From Gemmatimonas sp. (lineage in GTDB: Bacteria; Gemmatimonadota; Gemmatimonadetes; Gemmatimonadales; Gemmatimonadaceae): a DNA stretch of 64,000 bases. Position 1 is the first letter of the stretch. Every line of letters begins with the position of its first letter. Made by a program: the position numbers and the translations under genes. The DNA is taken from contig NZ_JAPZSK010000006.1 in assembly GCF_027531815.1 (NCBI RefSeq), forward strand, positions 1 to 64,000, in the 5' to 3' direction. Under the pieces are notes generated by a model. The model did not search any database and had not been told where the DNA came from. It saw nothing but the letters and a program-made list of their open reading frames with translations. This document shows, in pieces, positions 38,978-47,777 of the stretch.

Positions 38978-39784
38978 TCAGCTGCCGCGCGTCGCCAGCG
39001 TATAGAACACCACGCCAGCCAGCAGCACGCGATAGAGTGCGAAGATGCCGAAGCTGTGCTTGCTCACGTATCGCAGCAACACCGTGATGGCGAGCCAGCT
39101 GCTCACGGCCGCCGCCAGCACGCCGTAGAGCAACGGCACCGACACCCCATCAGCCAGCAACGCCGCGGGGGCCTCCTTCACGACAGCGGCGAGGGTGATG
39201 GGCATGCTCATGAGGAAGCTGAAGCGCGCCGCACTCGGCCGGTCGAGATGCAGCAGACGCCCGGCGGTGATGGTCGACCCCGAGCGCGAGACGCCCGGTA
39301 CCAGCGCCAGCACCTGCGCGCACCCCACGATGATGGCATCACGCATGGTGACCTCCTCGATGCTGCGCGAGCGGACACTCCACTTGTCGATGGCCCAGAG
39401 CAGGATGCCCAGCACGATGAGCGTCGTGCCGATGATGTACGGCGAGCGGAAGGTGGTCTTGGCGAGATCGTTGAGCAACAGCCCGCCGATCCCGGCGGGG
39501 ATAGTGGCGACGACGAGATACAGCAGGCGGCGCTCGTGCACGGTCTCGATGCGCCGCGTGCGCGCGATGCGGAACGCGCTGCGTGTCATGTCGATCCACT
39601 CGGCACGGAAGTACCACATGAGCGCCATGAGCGTACCGAGGTGCAACGCCACATCGAATGACAGCCCGGGATCCTTCCAGCCAAGCAGATAGGGCGTCAG
39701 CGCAAGATGTGCCGAGCTGGAGACGGGGAGCAGTTCGGTCAAGCCCTGCACGAGACCGAGCACGATGGCCTGAAAGATCGTCAC
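38978..39784 (-). CDS. uppP: undecaprenyl-diphosphatase UppP (BacA family)
   Basis: Integral membrane enzyme (268 residues) that recycles the lipid carrier for peptidoglycan and O-antigen by dephosphorylating undecaprenyl diphosphate. The catalytic motifs are VQGLTELLPVSSSAHLAL (residues 12-29) and PGVSRSGSTITAGRLLHLDR. Several hydrophobic helices follow. It overlaps bshA by 4 bases. Family members can confer bacitracin tolerance when abundant. Confidence 0.95.
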   Translation of the reverse strand: MTIFQAIVLGLVQGLTELLPVSSSAHLALTPYLLGWKDPGLSFDVALHLGTLMALMWYFRAEWIDMTRSAFRIARTRRIETVHERRLLYLVVATIPAGIGGLLLNDLAKTTFRSPYIIGTTLIVLGILLWAIDKWSVRSRSIEEVTMRDAIIVGCAQVLALVPGVSRSGSTITAGRLLHLDRPSAARFSFLMSMPITLAAVVKEAPAALLADGVSVPLLYGVLAAAVSSWLAITVLLRYVSKHSFGIFALYRVLLAGVVFYTLATRGS

Positions 39785-40980
39785 GAGGGAACGGAAAGGG
39801 TGGGAAGCGGCGCCACGCCGCCATCGGCGTCCGGACCGGCGGTTGCCGGTGCCGCCCCGACGGTGCGTTCGTAGAGCGCTTCGTACTGCGCCACGATCGC
39901 CGCCTCACTGAAGCGCGTCCGCGCATCGGCGGCAGCGGCCGTACTCATGGCCTGCCATTGCACGGGATCAGCAAGCAACCGGATTCCCGCTCGCGCCATC
40001 GCTTCGACGTCCCCGACCGGGAAGAGAAACCCGGTCTCCCCATGACGGACGACCTCGGGGAGACCACCGGCGTGCGCGCCGATCACCGGCACGCCGGTGG
40101 CCAGCGCCTCGAGGGCACTGAGGCCGAACGACTCCTTGTCGCTGGTGAGTAGAAACAGATGCGCCCCGGCGAGTAGCGGAGCGATCGCATCGATCTTGCC
40201 GAGGAAGTGGACGTGCTCGCTCACCCCCAGCTCCCGGGCCTCGGCCTCGGCCTCCACGCGCTCGGGACCGTCGCCGATCATGATGAGCACCGACGGGACG
40301 TCCCGGTCGATCCGCGCGAAGGTGCGCACGATGTCGCGTACGCGCTTGACGGGGCGAAAGTTGGAGATGTGCATGATGACTTTCCGCCCCAGCGTGACAT
40401 CGGCGGGGACGGGAAAGACGTGGCGCGACCGGTCGTACAGCGAAGGATCGATGAAGTTGGGAATGACCTCGACCTGACAGCCGACGCAACCGAACGCCCG
40501 ATACGTCTCATCGCGCAGGTACTCGGACACTGCCGTGACCGCATGCGACTTCTCGATCGAGAACTTCGTGATGGAGAAGAACGACCGTTCCTGTCCCACG
40601 ATGGTGATGTCGGTCCCGTGCAACGTGGTCACCACCTTCACGTCGCGCCCCTCCTCTCGCAGCATGGACCGGGCAATCCACGCGCTGGTGGCGTGCGGAA
40701 TGGCATAGTGGCAGTGCAACACATCGAGCTGATGATCGCGCACCACTTCGTGCATGCGCACGGCCAGGGCGAGGTCGTACGGCGGATATTCGAACAACGG
40801 GTACCGCCCCACGTCCACCTCGTGGAAGTAGACGCGCGGCAGGAAGCTGGGGAGGCGGAACGGCTGCGCATACGTGATGAAATGCACCTCGTGCCCGCGA
40901 GCGGCGAGGGCAATCCCGAGCTCGGTGGCCAGCGCCCCAGATCCGCCGTACGTGGGATAGCAGGTAATGCCGATCTTCAT
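39781..40980 (-). CDS. bshA: N-acetyl-alpha-D-glucosaminyl L-malate synthase (bacillithiol pathway)
   Basis: GT4 glycosyltransferase of 399 residues, first enzyme of bacillithiol synthesis, joining UDP-GlcNAc and L-malate. The start at 40980 gives MKIGITCYPTYGGSGALATELGIALAARGHEVHF, the BshA-specific opening. LHCHYAIPHATSAWIA, VTTLHGTDITIVG, VSEYLRDET, ISNFRPVKRV and SDKESFGLSALEALATGVPVIG match the family closely. It overlaps miaA and uppP by 4 bases each. BshB and BshC are not in this window. Confidence 0.9.
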   Translation of the reverse strand: MKIGITCYPTYGGSGALATELGIALAARGHEVHFITYAQPFRLPSFLPRVYFHEVDVGRYPLFEYPPYDLALAVRMHEVVRDHQLDVLHCHYAIPHATSAWIARSMLREEGRDVKVVTTLHGTDITIVGQERSFFSITKFSIEKSHAVTAVSEYLRDETYRAFGCVGCQVEVIPNFIDPSLYDRSRHVFPVPADVTLGRKVIMHISNFRPVKRVRDIVRTFARIDRDVPSVLIMIGDGPERVEAEAEARELGVSEHVHFLGKIDAIAPLLAGAHLFLLTSDKESFGLSALEALATGVPVIGAHAGGLPEVVRHGETGFLFPVGDVEAMARAGIRLLADPVQWQAMSTAAAADARTRFSEAAIVAQYEALYERTVGAAPATAGPDADGGVAPLPTLSVPS

Positions 40981-41939
40981 GCGTTCACTCCCGCGAGCGG
41001 AGGAATTCCGTCCCACCACGCCAGCGCCTGGTCGAGGGCCTCGCGGTGTGCGGGATTCACGTGGGTCACGGCGGCGGCGGGCAACTGATGCCGGAACCAG
41101 GTCCGCTGCCGCTTGGCATACTGCCGCGTCTCGATGACCACCCGTGCCACGGCGGCGTCGAGCGTGCATCGTCCTTCCACGGCATCGCGCACCGCCCCGT
41201 AGCCACTCGCCTTCCAGGCCGGTGCGTCCGGGGGGATCTGCTGCCGCAACTGTACGATTTCCTCGACGAAGCCGTTGGTGATCATGTCGTGTACCCGACG
41301 CTCGATGCGGTCCGCGAGCACGGGCCCGGGATCCACCACAAGGTAACGGGCGGGTCGCGCCGCGGGCTCACGTTGCCCGAGGTGCGCGCTGAGGCGGGTG
41401 CCCGCAAGGAGGGCCGTCTCGATGGCGCGCAGCCACTGCGTACGCCCCAGATGCGCCCGGGATGGATCGAGCCGCGTGCACCATCGCTGCAACTCCGACA
41501 CCGGCATGGCCGCCAGAAGCGGCTCGAGCTCCGCCCGGCGCGCGGCATCGAGCGCCGGCACGGCGTCGAGAGGGTGCACGAGTGCACGGACGTACAGCCC
41601 CGTGCCGCCGACGATCACCGGCCGCACGCCGGCGTCGAGGCTGGTTCGGCACCACTGGGCAGCCTGCTCCGCCCACTGTCGGGCGGAGTACCGCTCGGCG
41701 GGCTCGGCAATGTCGATGCCGAAGTGGGGCACACGCCGCTGTTCGTCGGCCGACGGTTTGGCCGTCCCGATGTCGAAGCCGCGATACAGCTGCCGGGAGT
41801 CGGCACTCACGATGGCCAGGCCGCGGGCCTCGGCCAGTTGCATGGCGAGCGCGCTCTTCCCCGCCGCCGTGGGCCCCACGATACAGGCAACCGGAGACGC
41901 GAACACCAGCTCCGCCGTGTCGGGCGGCGCGTTGGTCAC
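40977..41939 (-). CDS. miaA: tRNA dimethylallyltransferase
   Basis: Adds the isopentenyl group to A37 of tRNAs reading U-starting codons. The P-loop is CIVGPTAAGKSALAMQLAE (near residues 16-34), followed by VSADSRQLYRGFDIGTAKP, VIVGGTGLYVRALVHPL and, near the C-terminus, TRQYAKRQRTWFR. The GTG at 41939 (320 residues) has GAGG about 8 bases upstream and lies 7 bases after mutL; an ATG at 41978 inside mutL would add 13 residues. The mutL-miaA pairing is very common in bacteria. Confidence 0.93.
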   Translation of the reverse strand: MTNAPPDTAELVFASPVACIVGPTAAGKSALAMQLAEARGLAIVSADSRQLYRGFDIGTAKPSADEQRRVPHFGIDIAEPAERYSARQWAEQAAQWCRTSLDAGVRPVIVGGTGLYVRALVHPLDAVPALDAARRAELEPLLAAMPVSELQRWCTRLDPSRAHLGRTQWLRAIETALLAGTRLSAHLGQREPAARPARYLVVDPGPVLADRIERRVHDMITNGFVEEIVQLRQQIPPDAPAWKASGYGAVRDAVEGRCTLDAAVARVVIETRQYAKRQRTWFRHQLPAAAVTHVNPAHREALDQALAWWDGIPPLAGVNA

Positions 41940-41946
41940 CGCCGCC

Positions 41947-43773
41947 TCACTTGCGGCCGAAGCGGCGATCGAGTTCATCCCACGACAGGCGGACGATCGT
42001 GCTGCGGCCGTGCACATCATGCGCCGCCAGCCGGGTGTCGGCGAGCGCCACGTAGAGCGCGCGCATCTCGCCGGGAGACAGCGTGTCACCGGCCTTGATG
42101 GCCGCCTTGCACGCGAAGGTGGCCGCCAGCCGTTCGTGACGCGCCTGCGTGCTGGGGACCCGGTCGCCCGTCATCGCCGCGAGGGTGTCGCGGAGGCAAC
42201 GCTCGGCATCGAAGCGCGGATGCGGCATGGGCACCGCATTCACGAGCAGGGTATGGCCGCCGAAGTGCTCGATTTCGAAACCCAGCTTCACGAAAAGGTC
42301 GCGGCTGCTCTCGAACGCCTCCGACTCGGCGGGGGCGAGGTGCAGCGTCATGGGGAAAAGGAGACGCTGCGACGGTGCCTCGCCGCGTTCGAGCACCCCC
42401 AGGAACTGCTCGTACAGCACGCGCTCGTGCGCCGAATGCTGATCGATGAGAATGACGCCGTCGTCGTGTTCGAACATGAGATACGTGCGCCGCAGTTGCA
42501 TCAACGGCGGCACGGCAACGGGCTCGGGGGGCGCGGTCAGCACGGCGTCGCTCTCGTGCGGTGCCGGGGCGGGCGTGCCCACGCCGCCCACGTCCTCCGT
42601 GAGCGATTCCCACGGCGGTGTGTCGAAGGCGGGGGCCGCCGCCGCGTCGTGCGGCGCGAAGAGGCCATCCGGCGCCTGCGGCGCACGCAAGGCGGCCGGC
42701 TCGAGCCACACGGGGGCACTGCGCCACGCCGTCGACGTTGCCCCGGACGGCGACCAGCTGCGCCATCCCCCGATATCGGCCGACGCCTCGAACAGCCCGA
42801 GCGCTCGCCGCACAGCCTGTTCGACCGCTCGTTCGATGGGCCAGCGATCACGGAAACGAACCTCGGCCTTGGCCGGATGCACGTTCACGTCCACATCGGC
42901 CCCCGGCACATGCACCAGCAGGACCACCGACGGCCGCATGCCTGCCGGCAGCGTGGACTTGTAGGCCGCTTCCGCCGCCCGCACGAGGCCGAAATCGCGC
43001 ACCAGCCGGCCGTTCACCACAAGCAGCACGCGGCGGGACGCCGTGCCCACATCCGCCGGTCGTTCCACGAGGCCGGTCACGTGCACCGGGCCCTGCACGT
43101 CGTCGACATCGACGAAACGTTCCAGTTCGCGTGCGCCCCACAGCGCGGCCAGTCGGGTGCGCAGGGTGGGCACAGCGGGCAGATCGAGCGCCACCTTGCC
43201 GTCGTGCCGCAGCACGAAGTGCACATCGCGTCGCAGCGTGGCAATGGCGTGCATGGTGTCGAGAATCCCGCGCCACTCACTGCGCGCACTGCGCAGGAAT
43301 TTCTGCCGAGCGGGCGTGTTGAAGAACAGGCGGTGCACCGACACCGTGGTGCCGCGGCGTCGCGCGGCGGCACGCGTCTCCTGCAAGGCGCCACCGGCCA
43401 CGCGCACGAGCGTGCCGGCGCCGTCCTCGGGGGCGGTCTCGATTTGCAACTCGGAGACCGACGCAATGGCCGGCAACGCCTCGCCGCGGAAGCCGAAGCT
43501 GCGAACCCCCACCAGCTGTTCGGCAGAGGAGATCTTGGACGTGGCGTGACGCGAAAGGGCGAGCACCGCGTCGATACTGTCCATGCCGGACCCATCGTCG
43601 GCGATGCGGATGAGGGCACGTCCGCCGTCTTCGACGGTTACATCGACCGTGGTGGCGCCGGCATCGAGCGCGTTCTCCACCAGCTCCTTGACCACCGATG
43701 CCGGCCGTTCGACCACCTCGCCAGCGGCGATCTGGTCGGCAACAGCAGTTGGCAGAACGGCGATTCGCGACAT
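41947..43773 (-). CDS. mutL: DNA mismatch repair protein MutL
   Basis: A 608-residue GHKL ATPase and predicted nicking endonuclease. The N-terminal half has IAAGEVVERPASVVKELVENALDAGA, DDGSGM and the FGFRGEALPAIASVSE lid. Residues about 335-425 are a variable linker. The C-terminal dimerisation domain has the endonuclease motif DQHSAHERVLYE at residues 444-455, a one-residue variant (Ser for Ala) of DQHAxxE(x4)E. The usual CPHGRP zinc motif near the end reads DVHGRS (586-591), so its Cys is missing. Start chosen at MSRIAVLPTAVADQIAAG. Confidence 0.96.
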   Translation of the reverse strand: MSRIAVLPTAVADQIAAGEVVERPASVVKELVENALDAGATTVDVTVEDGGRALIRIADDGSGMDSIDAVLALSRHATSKISSAEQLVGVRSFGFRGEALPAIASVSELQIETAPEDGAGTLVRVAGGALQETRAAARRRGTTVSVHRLFFNTPARQKFLRSARSEWRGILDTMHAIATLRRDVHFVLRHDGKVALDLPAVPTLRTRLAALWGARELERFVDVDDVQGPVHVTGLVERPADVGTASRRVLLVVNGRLVRDFGLVRAAEAAYKSTLPAGMRPSVVLLVHVPGADVDVNVHPAKAEVRFRDRWPIERAVEQAVRRALGLFEASADIGGWRSWSPSGATSTAWRSAPVWLEPAALRAPQAPDGLFAPHDAAAAPAFDTPPWESLTEDVGGVGTPAPAPHESDAVLTAPPEPVAVPPLMQLRRTYLMFEHDDGVILIDQHSAHERVLYEQFLGVLERGEAPSQRLLFPMTLHLAPAESEAFESSRDLFVKLGFEIEHFGGHTLLVNAVPMPHPRFDAERCLRDTLAAMTGDRVPSTQARHERLAATFACKAAIKAGDTLSPGEMRALYVALADTRLAAHDVHGRSTIVRLSWDELDRRFGRK

Positions 43774-43781
43774 TCCGAAGT

Positions 43782-46064
43782 CTATCGGGTGGCGGAACGG
43801 TCTACGAGCGGGGCGAGACGCGACGCGGGGATCCACCCGGCGCGATCGTCGGCAAGCGCCACGCTGGACCAGCCCTCCTGATTGGTCAGCAGGCGAACGA
43901 CATCGCCCGTGGAGACGCCACCCGCCGTTGCCGCATCGAAGCCGGGGGCCGTACGCAACGTCTCGGGACGACGCACTACGGCCAGCGCCGAGGCGTCGAG
44001 CGCCCGATGTCCCCACCACGCGGTGGCTCCCGCTGCGAGCGCCGCAACCACCAGCACGGTGGCGAGTGACGACTGCCAGGTGCTGCCGCGGGACGTGCGC
44101 CACGCCCATGCCAACAGCCACCAGCCGCTGCACCAGGCCACCAGCGCGACGAGGGCCAGGGGTACGACCGGTACCATGGGAATGTCGGCGAGGCCGTCGC
44201 GGGCGCCACTCGGGAGCAGCGCCAACGCGCCCTGGATATCGGCGGCGAGCGGATCGAGCCGGGCAGCACGCTGCCAGGCGATGACGGCCGAAACGGTATC
44301 GTTGGCCGCCCATGCTGCCGCGCCCCAATTGACCAACAAGTCGACGTCACCCGGGCAGGTCACCACGGCGCTGGCGAACCGTTCGGCGGCGCTGCTGAAG
44401 CGTCGCGCCTGGTACGCGGCGGTTCCCTCTCCCACCAGGAGATCGAGCGCTGAAGGGGCCGCCCTGCCCGCCACGTTGCCCGCAGGGGGATCACACGCGG
44501 CCACGGGCTGCGCTGACCGTATCGATGAGGTCGGCAGCGGCTCCTGCGCCCCGGCAGGGAGCGGGCGCCAGAGCGCCGCCGGCGCGAGCATGAGCGCGAC
44601 GCCCACGAGACGTCGTCCTCGACGGGCCGTCAGGCGCGTGCGGCCATGCGTTACGGCTTCCTCGTGGACGCGTTGGAGCAGTCGGGCGGCTCGCGATTCG
44701 AGCGACGAGGGCGCGGCATCGGTGTGCCCGTGGGGCGCGAAGCCGGCAACCGCGAGGTCGTCGAGCAGTTCCAGCAGGTCGCGCGTGGTGGCGCGCGTCA
44801 CCCCACGGCGGCGCACGATGCGTTCGACATCCGCCTGCGTGACGAGATCGGCCACGGGTGTCTGGAGCCGTGCGGCGAGATGCCCCAGGACGGTGCGACG
44901 GGTGCGACGGGCCACACCGGCGGGACTGTCGTCGTCCGGCGTCGCCTCGTGCTTCAGGGCCGTGCCTGGCGCGGGTGCCAACGCGGCCCGTCGCCGGCGC
45001 ACCCGCTGCCAGCGCATCACGATTGCCGGCAGCGGAGCCAGCACGAGCAACGTGAGGAGCACCATGCGCCAGCCGGCGGTCACGGTGTTGAGCGTGACGG
45101 GTGGGCGATGCCGCCAGGGACGCAGCGCCGTCTGCTCCATTTCCTCGGCCGTGGCGTTCTCGGTAAGATCTCCCGCGGCGACGCGTACATCGGCTGGGCG
45201 CGTCTCCGCCACGAGATACGCTTCGCGATAGGGATCGAAGTAGGGATAGCGCACGACCGGCAGCGTGACCGGTCCATCGCGCGTGGGAGTGAGCAGATAG
45301 TCGAACTCCTTCACGCCGCGCACGAGCGCACCACTCGTATCGACCCGTACGCGCTCACTGCCCCGCACCACGGTGGCCCAGGAGAGTTCGAGTGCCGGCG
45401 CGGGCAGCAGGCGCACGTTCCCCACGCCTTCGAGACGCACGGTGAAGAGCAGCGGGTCGCCCACGCGGACGGCGCTGCTGTCGAAGCGCGCACTGGCACT
45501 CAGCACACCGACCGCGCCTGTGAAGTCAGCTGGCCTGCCCTCGGCGGGAAGCGGACGCACTACGAGTTGCGCACTTTCGGCGCGCACCACATAGCGTTCT
45601 TCCCGACTGAAGTAGCTGGCTGATTGCGGCAAGCTGTACGTGAGTTGCGGCGCGGGGACCTGGAGCGGTCCTGCCGTCACGGCGAAGAGGGCGCGCTGAA
45701 AGACATGCGTCTCGTACGCGGGCCCGCCGCCGTAGCTGCGGGCGGCCACCCGCTTCGGTGCTCCGAGCTCAAAGGACAGCATCCCGCGCAACTCCGGCGG
45801 CAGAAACTCCGGATTGCGGCGCAGGCGGCTGCGCGCGTTGTCGCTGAGCAGCACGGCCACCTGGTAGGTGACCTGCTGCCCCACGTAGACGGTGTCGGGA
45901 AAGACGGCCGCGTGAAAATCGATGGGTCGGTTGCCGGTGCTCCGAATGCGACTCACGATGGCCGTGGGCGAGGGCGCGGGCTGCGCCGCGCTCACCACGG
46001 GCCACGTGGTGCACGCCAGAAGCGCGAGGGCATGCCACGTTCGCTGCCAGAAGACGGCGCTCAC
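43782..46064 (-). CDS. BatD-BatE fusion protein (Bat/aerotolerance operon)
   Basis: A 760-residue membrane protein. Residues 1-27 are a signal peptide, and 28-330 are BatD-type beta domains (VYVGQQVTYQVAVLLSDNARS, FTGAVGVLSASARFDSSAVRVGDPLLFTVRLEG). A membrane helix lies at 333-350 and a helical cytosolic region follows. At 485-507 a second signal-peptide-like segment ends PAGAQEP. TPR-like helices (540-612), two membrane helices (632-655, 665-683) and an SH3-like domain (694-755, GWSSVALADDRAGWIPASRL) make up the BatE-like half. The internal signal sequence marks an ancient fusion of two exported proteins. Confidence 0.85.
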   Translation of the reverse strand: MSAVFWQRTWHALALLACTTWPVVSAAQPAPSPTAIVSRIRSTGNRPIDFHAAVFPDTVYVGQQVTYQVAVLLSDNARSRLRRNPEFLPPELRGMLSFELGAPKRVAARSYGGGPAYETHVFQRALFAVTAGPLQVPAPQLTYSLPQSASYFSREERYVVRAESAQLVVRPLPAEGRPADFTGAVGVLSASARFDSSAVRVGDPLLFTVRLEGVGNVRLLPAPALELSWATVVRGSERVRVDTSGALVRGVKEFDYLLTPTRDGPVTLPVVRYPYFDPYREAYLVAETRPADVRVAAGDLTENATAEEMEQTALRPWRHRPPVTLNTVTAGWRMVLLTLLVLAPLPAIVMRWQRVRRRRAALAPAPGTALKHEATPDDDSPAGVARRTRRTVLGHLAARLQTPVADLVTQADVERIVRRRGVTRATTRDLLELLDDLAVAGFAPHGHTDAAPSSLESRAARLLQRVHEEAVTHGRTRLTARRGRRLVGVALMLAPAALWRPLPAGAQEPLPTSSIRSAQPVAACDPPAGNVAGRAAPSALDLLVGEGTAAYQARRFSSAAERFASAVVTCPGDVDLLVNWGAAAWAANDTVSAVIAWQRAARLDPLAADIQGALALLPSGARDGLADIPMVPVVPLALVALVAWCSGWWLLAWAWRTSRGSTWQSSLATVLVVAALAAGATAWWGHRALDASALAVVRRPETLRTAPGFDAATAGGVSTGDVVRLLTNQEGWSSVALADDRAGWIPASRLAPLVDRSATR

Positions 46065-47770
46065 CAGTCCTTCCCACCGGGCGGGACACGTCCCTGCCGT
46101 TGCTTGCGTCCCTGCACGTCCTTCTCTTCACGCGCCGCGCTGTTGAGCAACGCATCGGCCTGCCGCTGGTCGAGCCCGCCGTCGGACTGCGGCTCCTGCT
46201 GCTGCTCATTGTTCTGGTTGCTGCCACCGCCGCCGCCGCCCCCACCGCCTCCACTCTGCGGCGGCTGCTTCCGAAGCGCGAGCTCATAATTCCACTTCGC
46301 GTCGGCGTACCCGGGGCGTTCCGTGAGGAACGCGCGATAGGCGGCGCGCGCGGCGGACAATTGCTGGTCAGCGTCGGGGTTGTCCGGCACGCGTCCCTGC
46401 TTGAGTGCCGCCAGCCCCGCGTTGAATCGCGCGCGGGCGCGCACTTCGCCCTCGCTGTTCTTGCGCACCGCGTCGAGCAGCACCTGTGCTTCCGTCACCG
46501 AGTCGGCGCCGAGCACGGCCGAGCCCAGGTTGTACAGGGTGCGCGCGGAACTGTCGCCTTGCGCGACCAGGGCACGATAAGCCGCCACAGCTTCCGCCAC
46601 GCGCCCTTCCGCAAACAGGGCGGCAGGATCCGGTTCGCGGCCGCAGGCCACGAAGGCCGGGGGGATGAGAGCGAGGAGCACAAGGGCACTCACCGGCGCC
46701 CCACTGGGCTGCCGTGCAGGGCGACGGCGAGGCGTGACGAGTCGCCACGTGTCCCAGCCCAGCAGCAGCAACGCCGGCACCAGCAGCCACAGAAAGCGCG
46801 GGACGTGATCTTCCCGGGTATCGATCGACCGGCGAGCCGTGCGCAGCGTACGCAGTGTGGCCCGGATGCGCGAGGCCTTGTCGGACGCTTCCGCGGGAAT
46901 GAACGTGCCGTTGGCCGCCGTGGCCGCCTGTTCGAGCAAGGTGGGGGAATAGCGGGTGACGACCACGTTGCCCTCGTCATCCACCTTGTTCTTCACCACC
47001 GAGCCGTCGCGCACGGGAATGGTGCTGCCCGCCGTGGTCCCGAACCCCACCGTGACTACGCTGATGCCCTTGGCGCCGGCTTCGCGTGCCGCCGTCTCCA
47101 CATCCTCGGTCGTGTCGAAGGACTCGCCATCGGTCATGAGCACGAGAGCCCGATCGGCGCTGCCATCGCTGGCGAGCAGCAGTTCCGTGCCCTGGCGCAG
47201 TGCCTTGGCCAACGAGCTCCCGGCCTGCCCCACCACACTCGGGTCGAGATTCTCCAGAAACAGTTCGATCGCGCCGTCGTCGGACGTGAGCGGCGTGAGG
47301 ATGTAACTGCGACCGGCGAAGGCAATGAGGGCCACGCGATCGGCCTGCGACATGGCCCGCAGCCGCCGCACTTCCTGCTTCATGCGCTCGAGGCGATTGG
47401 GCTTTTCGTCGGGCGCCATCATGGAAAGCGACGCATCCAGCGCGATGGCCATATCGATACCGCGCGAACTGACCGGGCCACTGGCGAGCCCCCAGCGCGG
47501 GCCGGCCATGGCGAGACCGATGCACGCCGCGGCCACGACCAGGCGCCCGGTGCGCCGACGGTCGCCTGCCGCTTGCGGCATCAGTCGCTGCAACGCCTGC
47601 GGCTCGGCGAAGCGGGCCAGTCGTTGCGTGCGTTGTACCATGCGCTGCCGCTGCAGCCACCACACGGCCCACGGCAGGATCACGGCGAGTCCCAGCAGCC
47701 ACGGGGCGTCGAGGACGAGCGGCGGAACATTATCGCCCAGCGGGATGGTGAGCGGCGCGAGAAAATTCAT
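46061..47770 (-). CDS. BatB-BatC fusion: VWA domain plus TPR protein
   Basis: A 569-residue protein. Membrane helices at about 23-40 and 75-90 precede a VWA domain (104-300) whose MIDAS motif is DASLS (residues 113-117) with later TDGES. A third helix (326-340) follows. Residues 361-376 are a hydrophobic stretch ending AFVACG, a lipobox-like remnant, after which TPR helices begin (PDPAALFAEGRVAEAVAAYRALVAQ, YNLGSAVLG, DAKWNYELAL). The tail has a run of ten Gly and a Gln/Asn stretch. The layout is BatB joined to a former BatC lipoprotein. It overlaps batDE by 4 bases and lies 7 bases after batA. Confidence 0.88.
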   Translation of the reverse strand: MNFLAPLTIPLGDNVPPLVLDAPWLLGLAVILPWAVWWLQRQRMVQRTQRLARFAEPQALQRLMPQAAGDRRRTGRLVVAAACIGLAMAGPRWGLASGPVSSRGIDMAIALDASLSMMAPDEKPNRLERMKQEVRRLRAMSQADRVALIAFAGRSYILTPLTSDDGAIELFLENLDPSVVGQAGSSLAKALRQGTELLLASDGSADRALVLMTDGESFDTTEDVETAAREAGAKGISVVTVGFGTTAGSTIPVRDGSVVKNKVDDEGNVVVTRYSPTLLEQAATAANGTFIPAEASDKASRIRATLRTLRTARRSIDTREDHVPRFLWLLVPALLLLGWDTWRLVTPRRRPARQPSGAPVSALVLLALIPPAFVACGREPDPAALFAEGRVAEAVAAYRALVAQGDSSARTLYNLGSAVLGADSVTEAQVLLDAVRKNSEGEVRARARFNAGLAALKQGRVPDNPDADQQLSAARAAYRAFLTERPGYADAKWNYELALRKQPPQSGGGGGGGGGGSNQNNEQQQEPQSDGGLDQRQADALLNSAAREEKDVQGRKQRQGRVPPGGKDW

Positions 47771-47777
47771 GCGATCC

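Noticed and set aside
41398-43881. Plus-strand 827-codon open frame
   Set aside because: Antisense shadow of miaA and mutL; His/Arg-rich composition as expected of such shadows.
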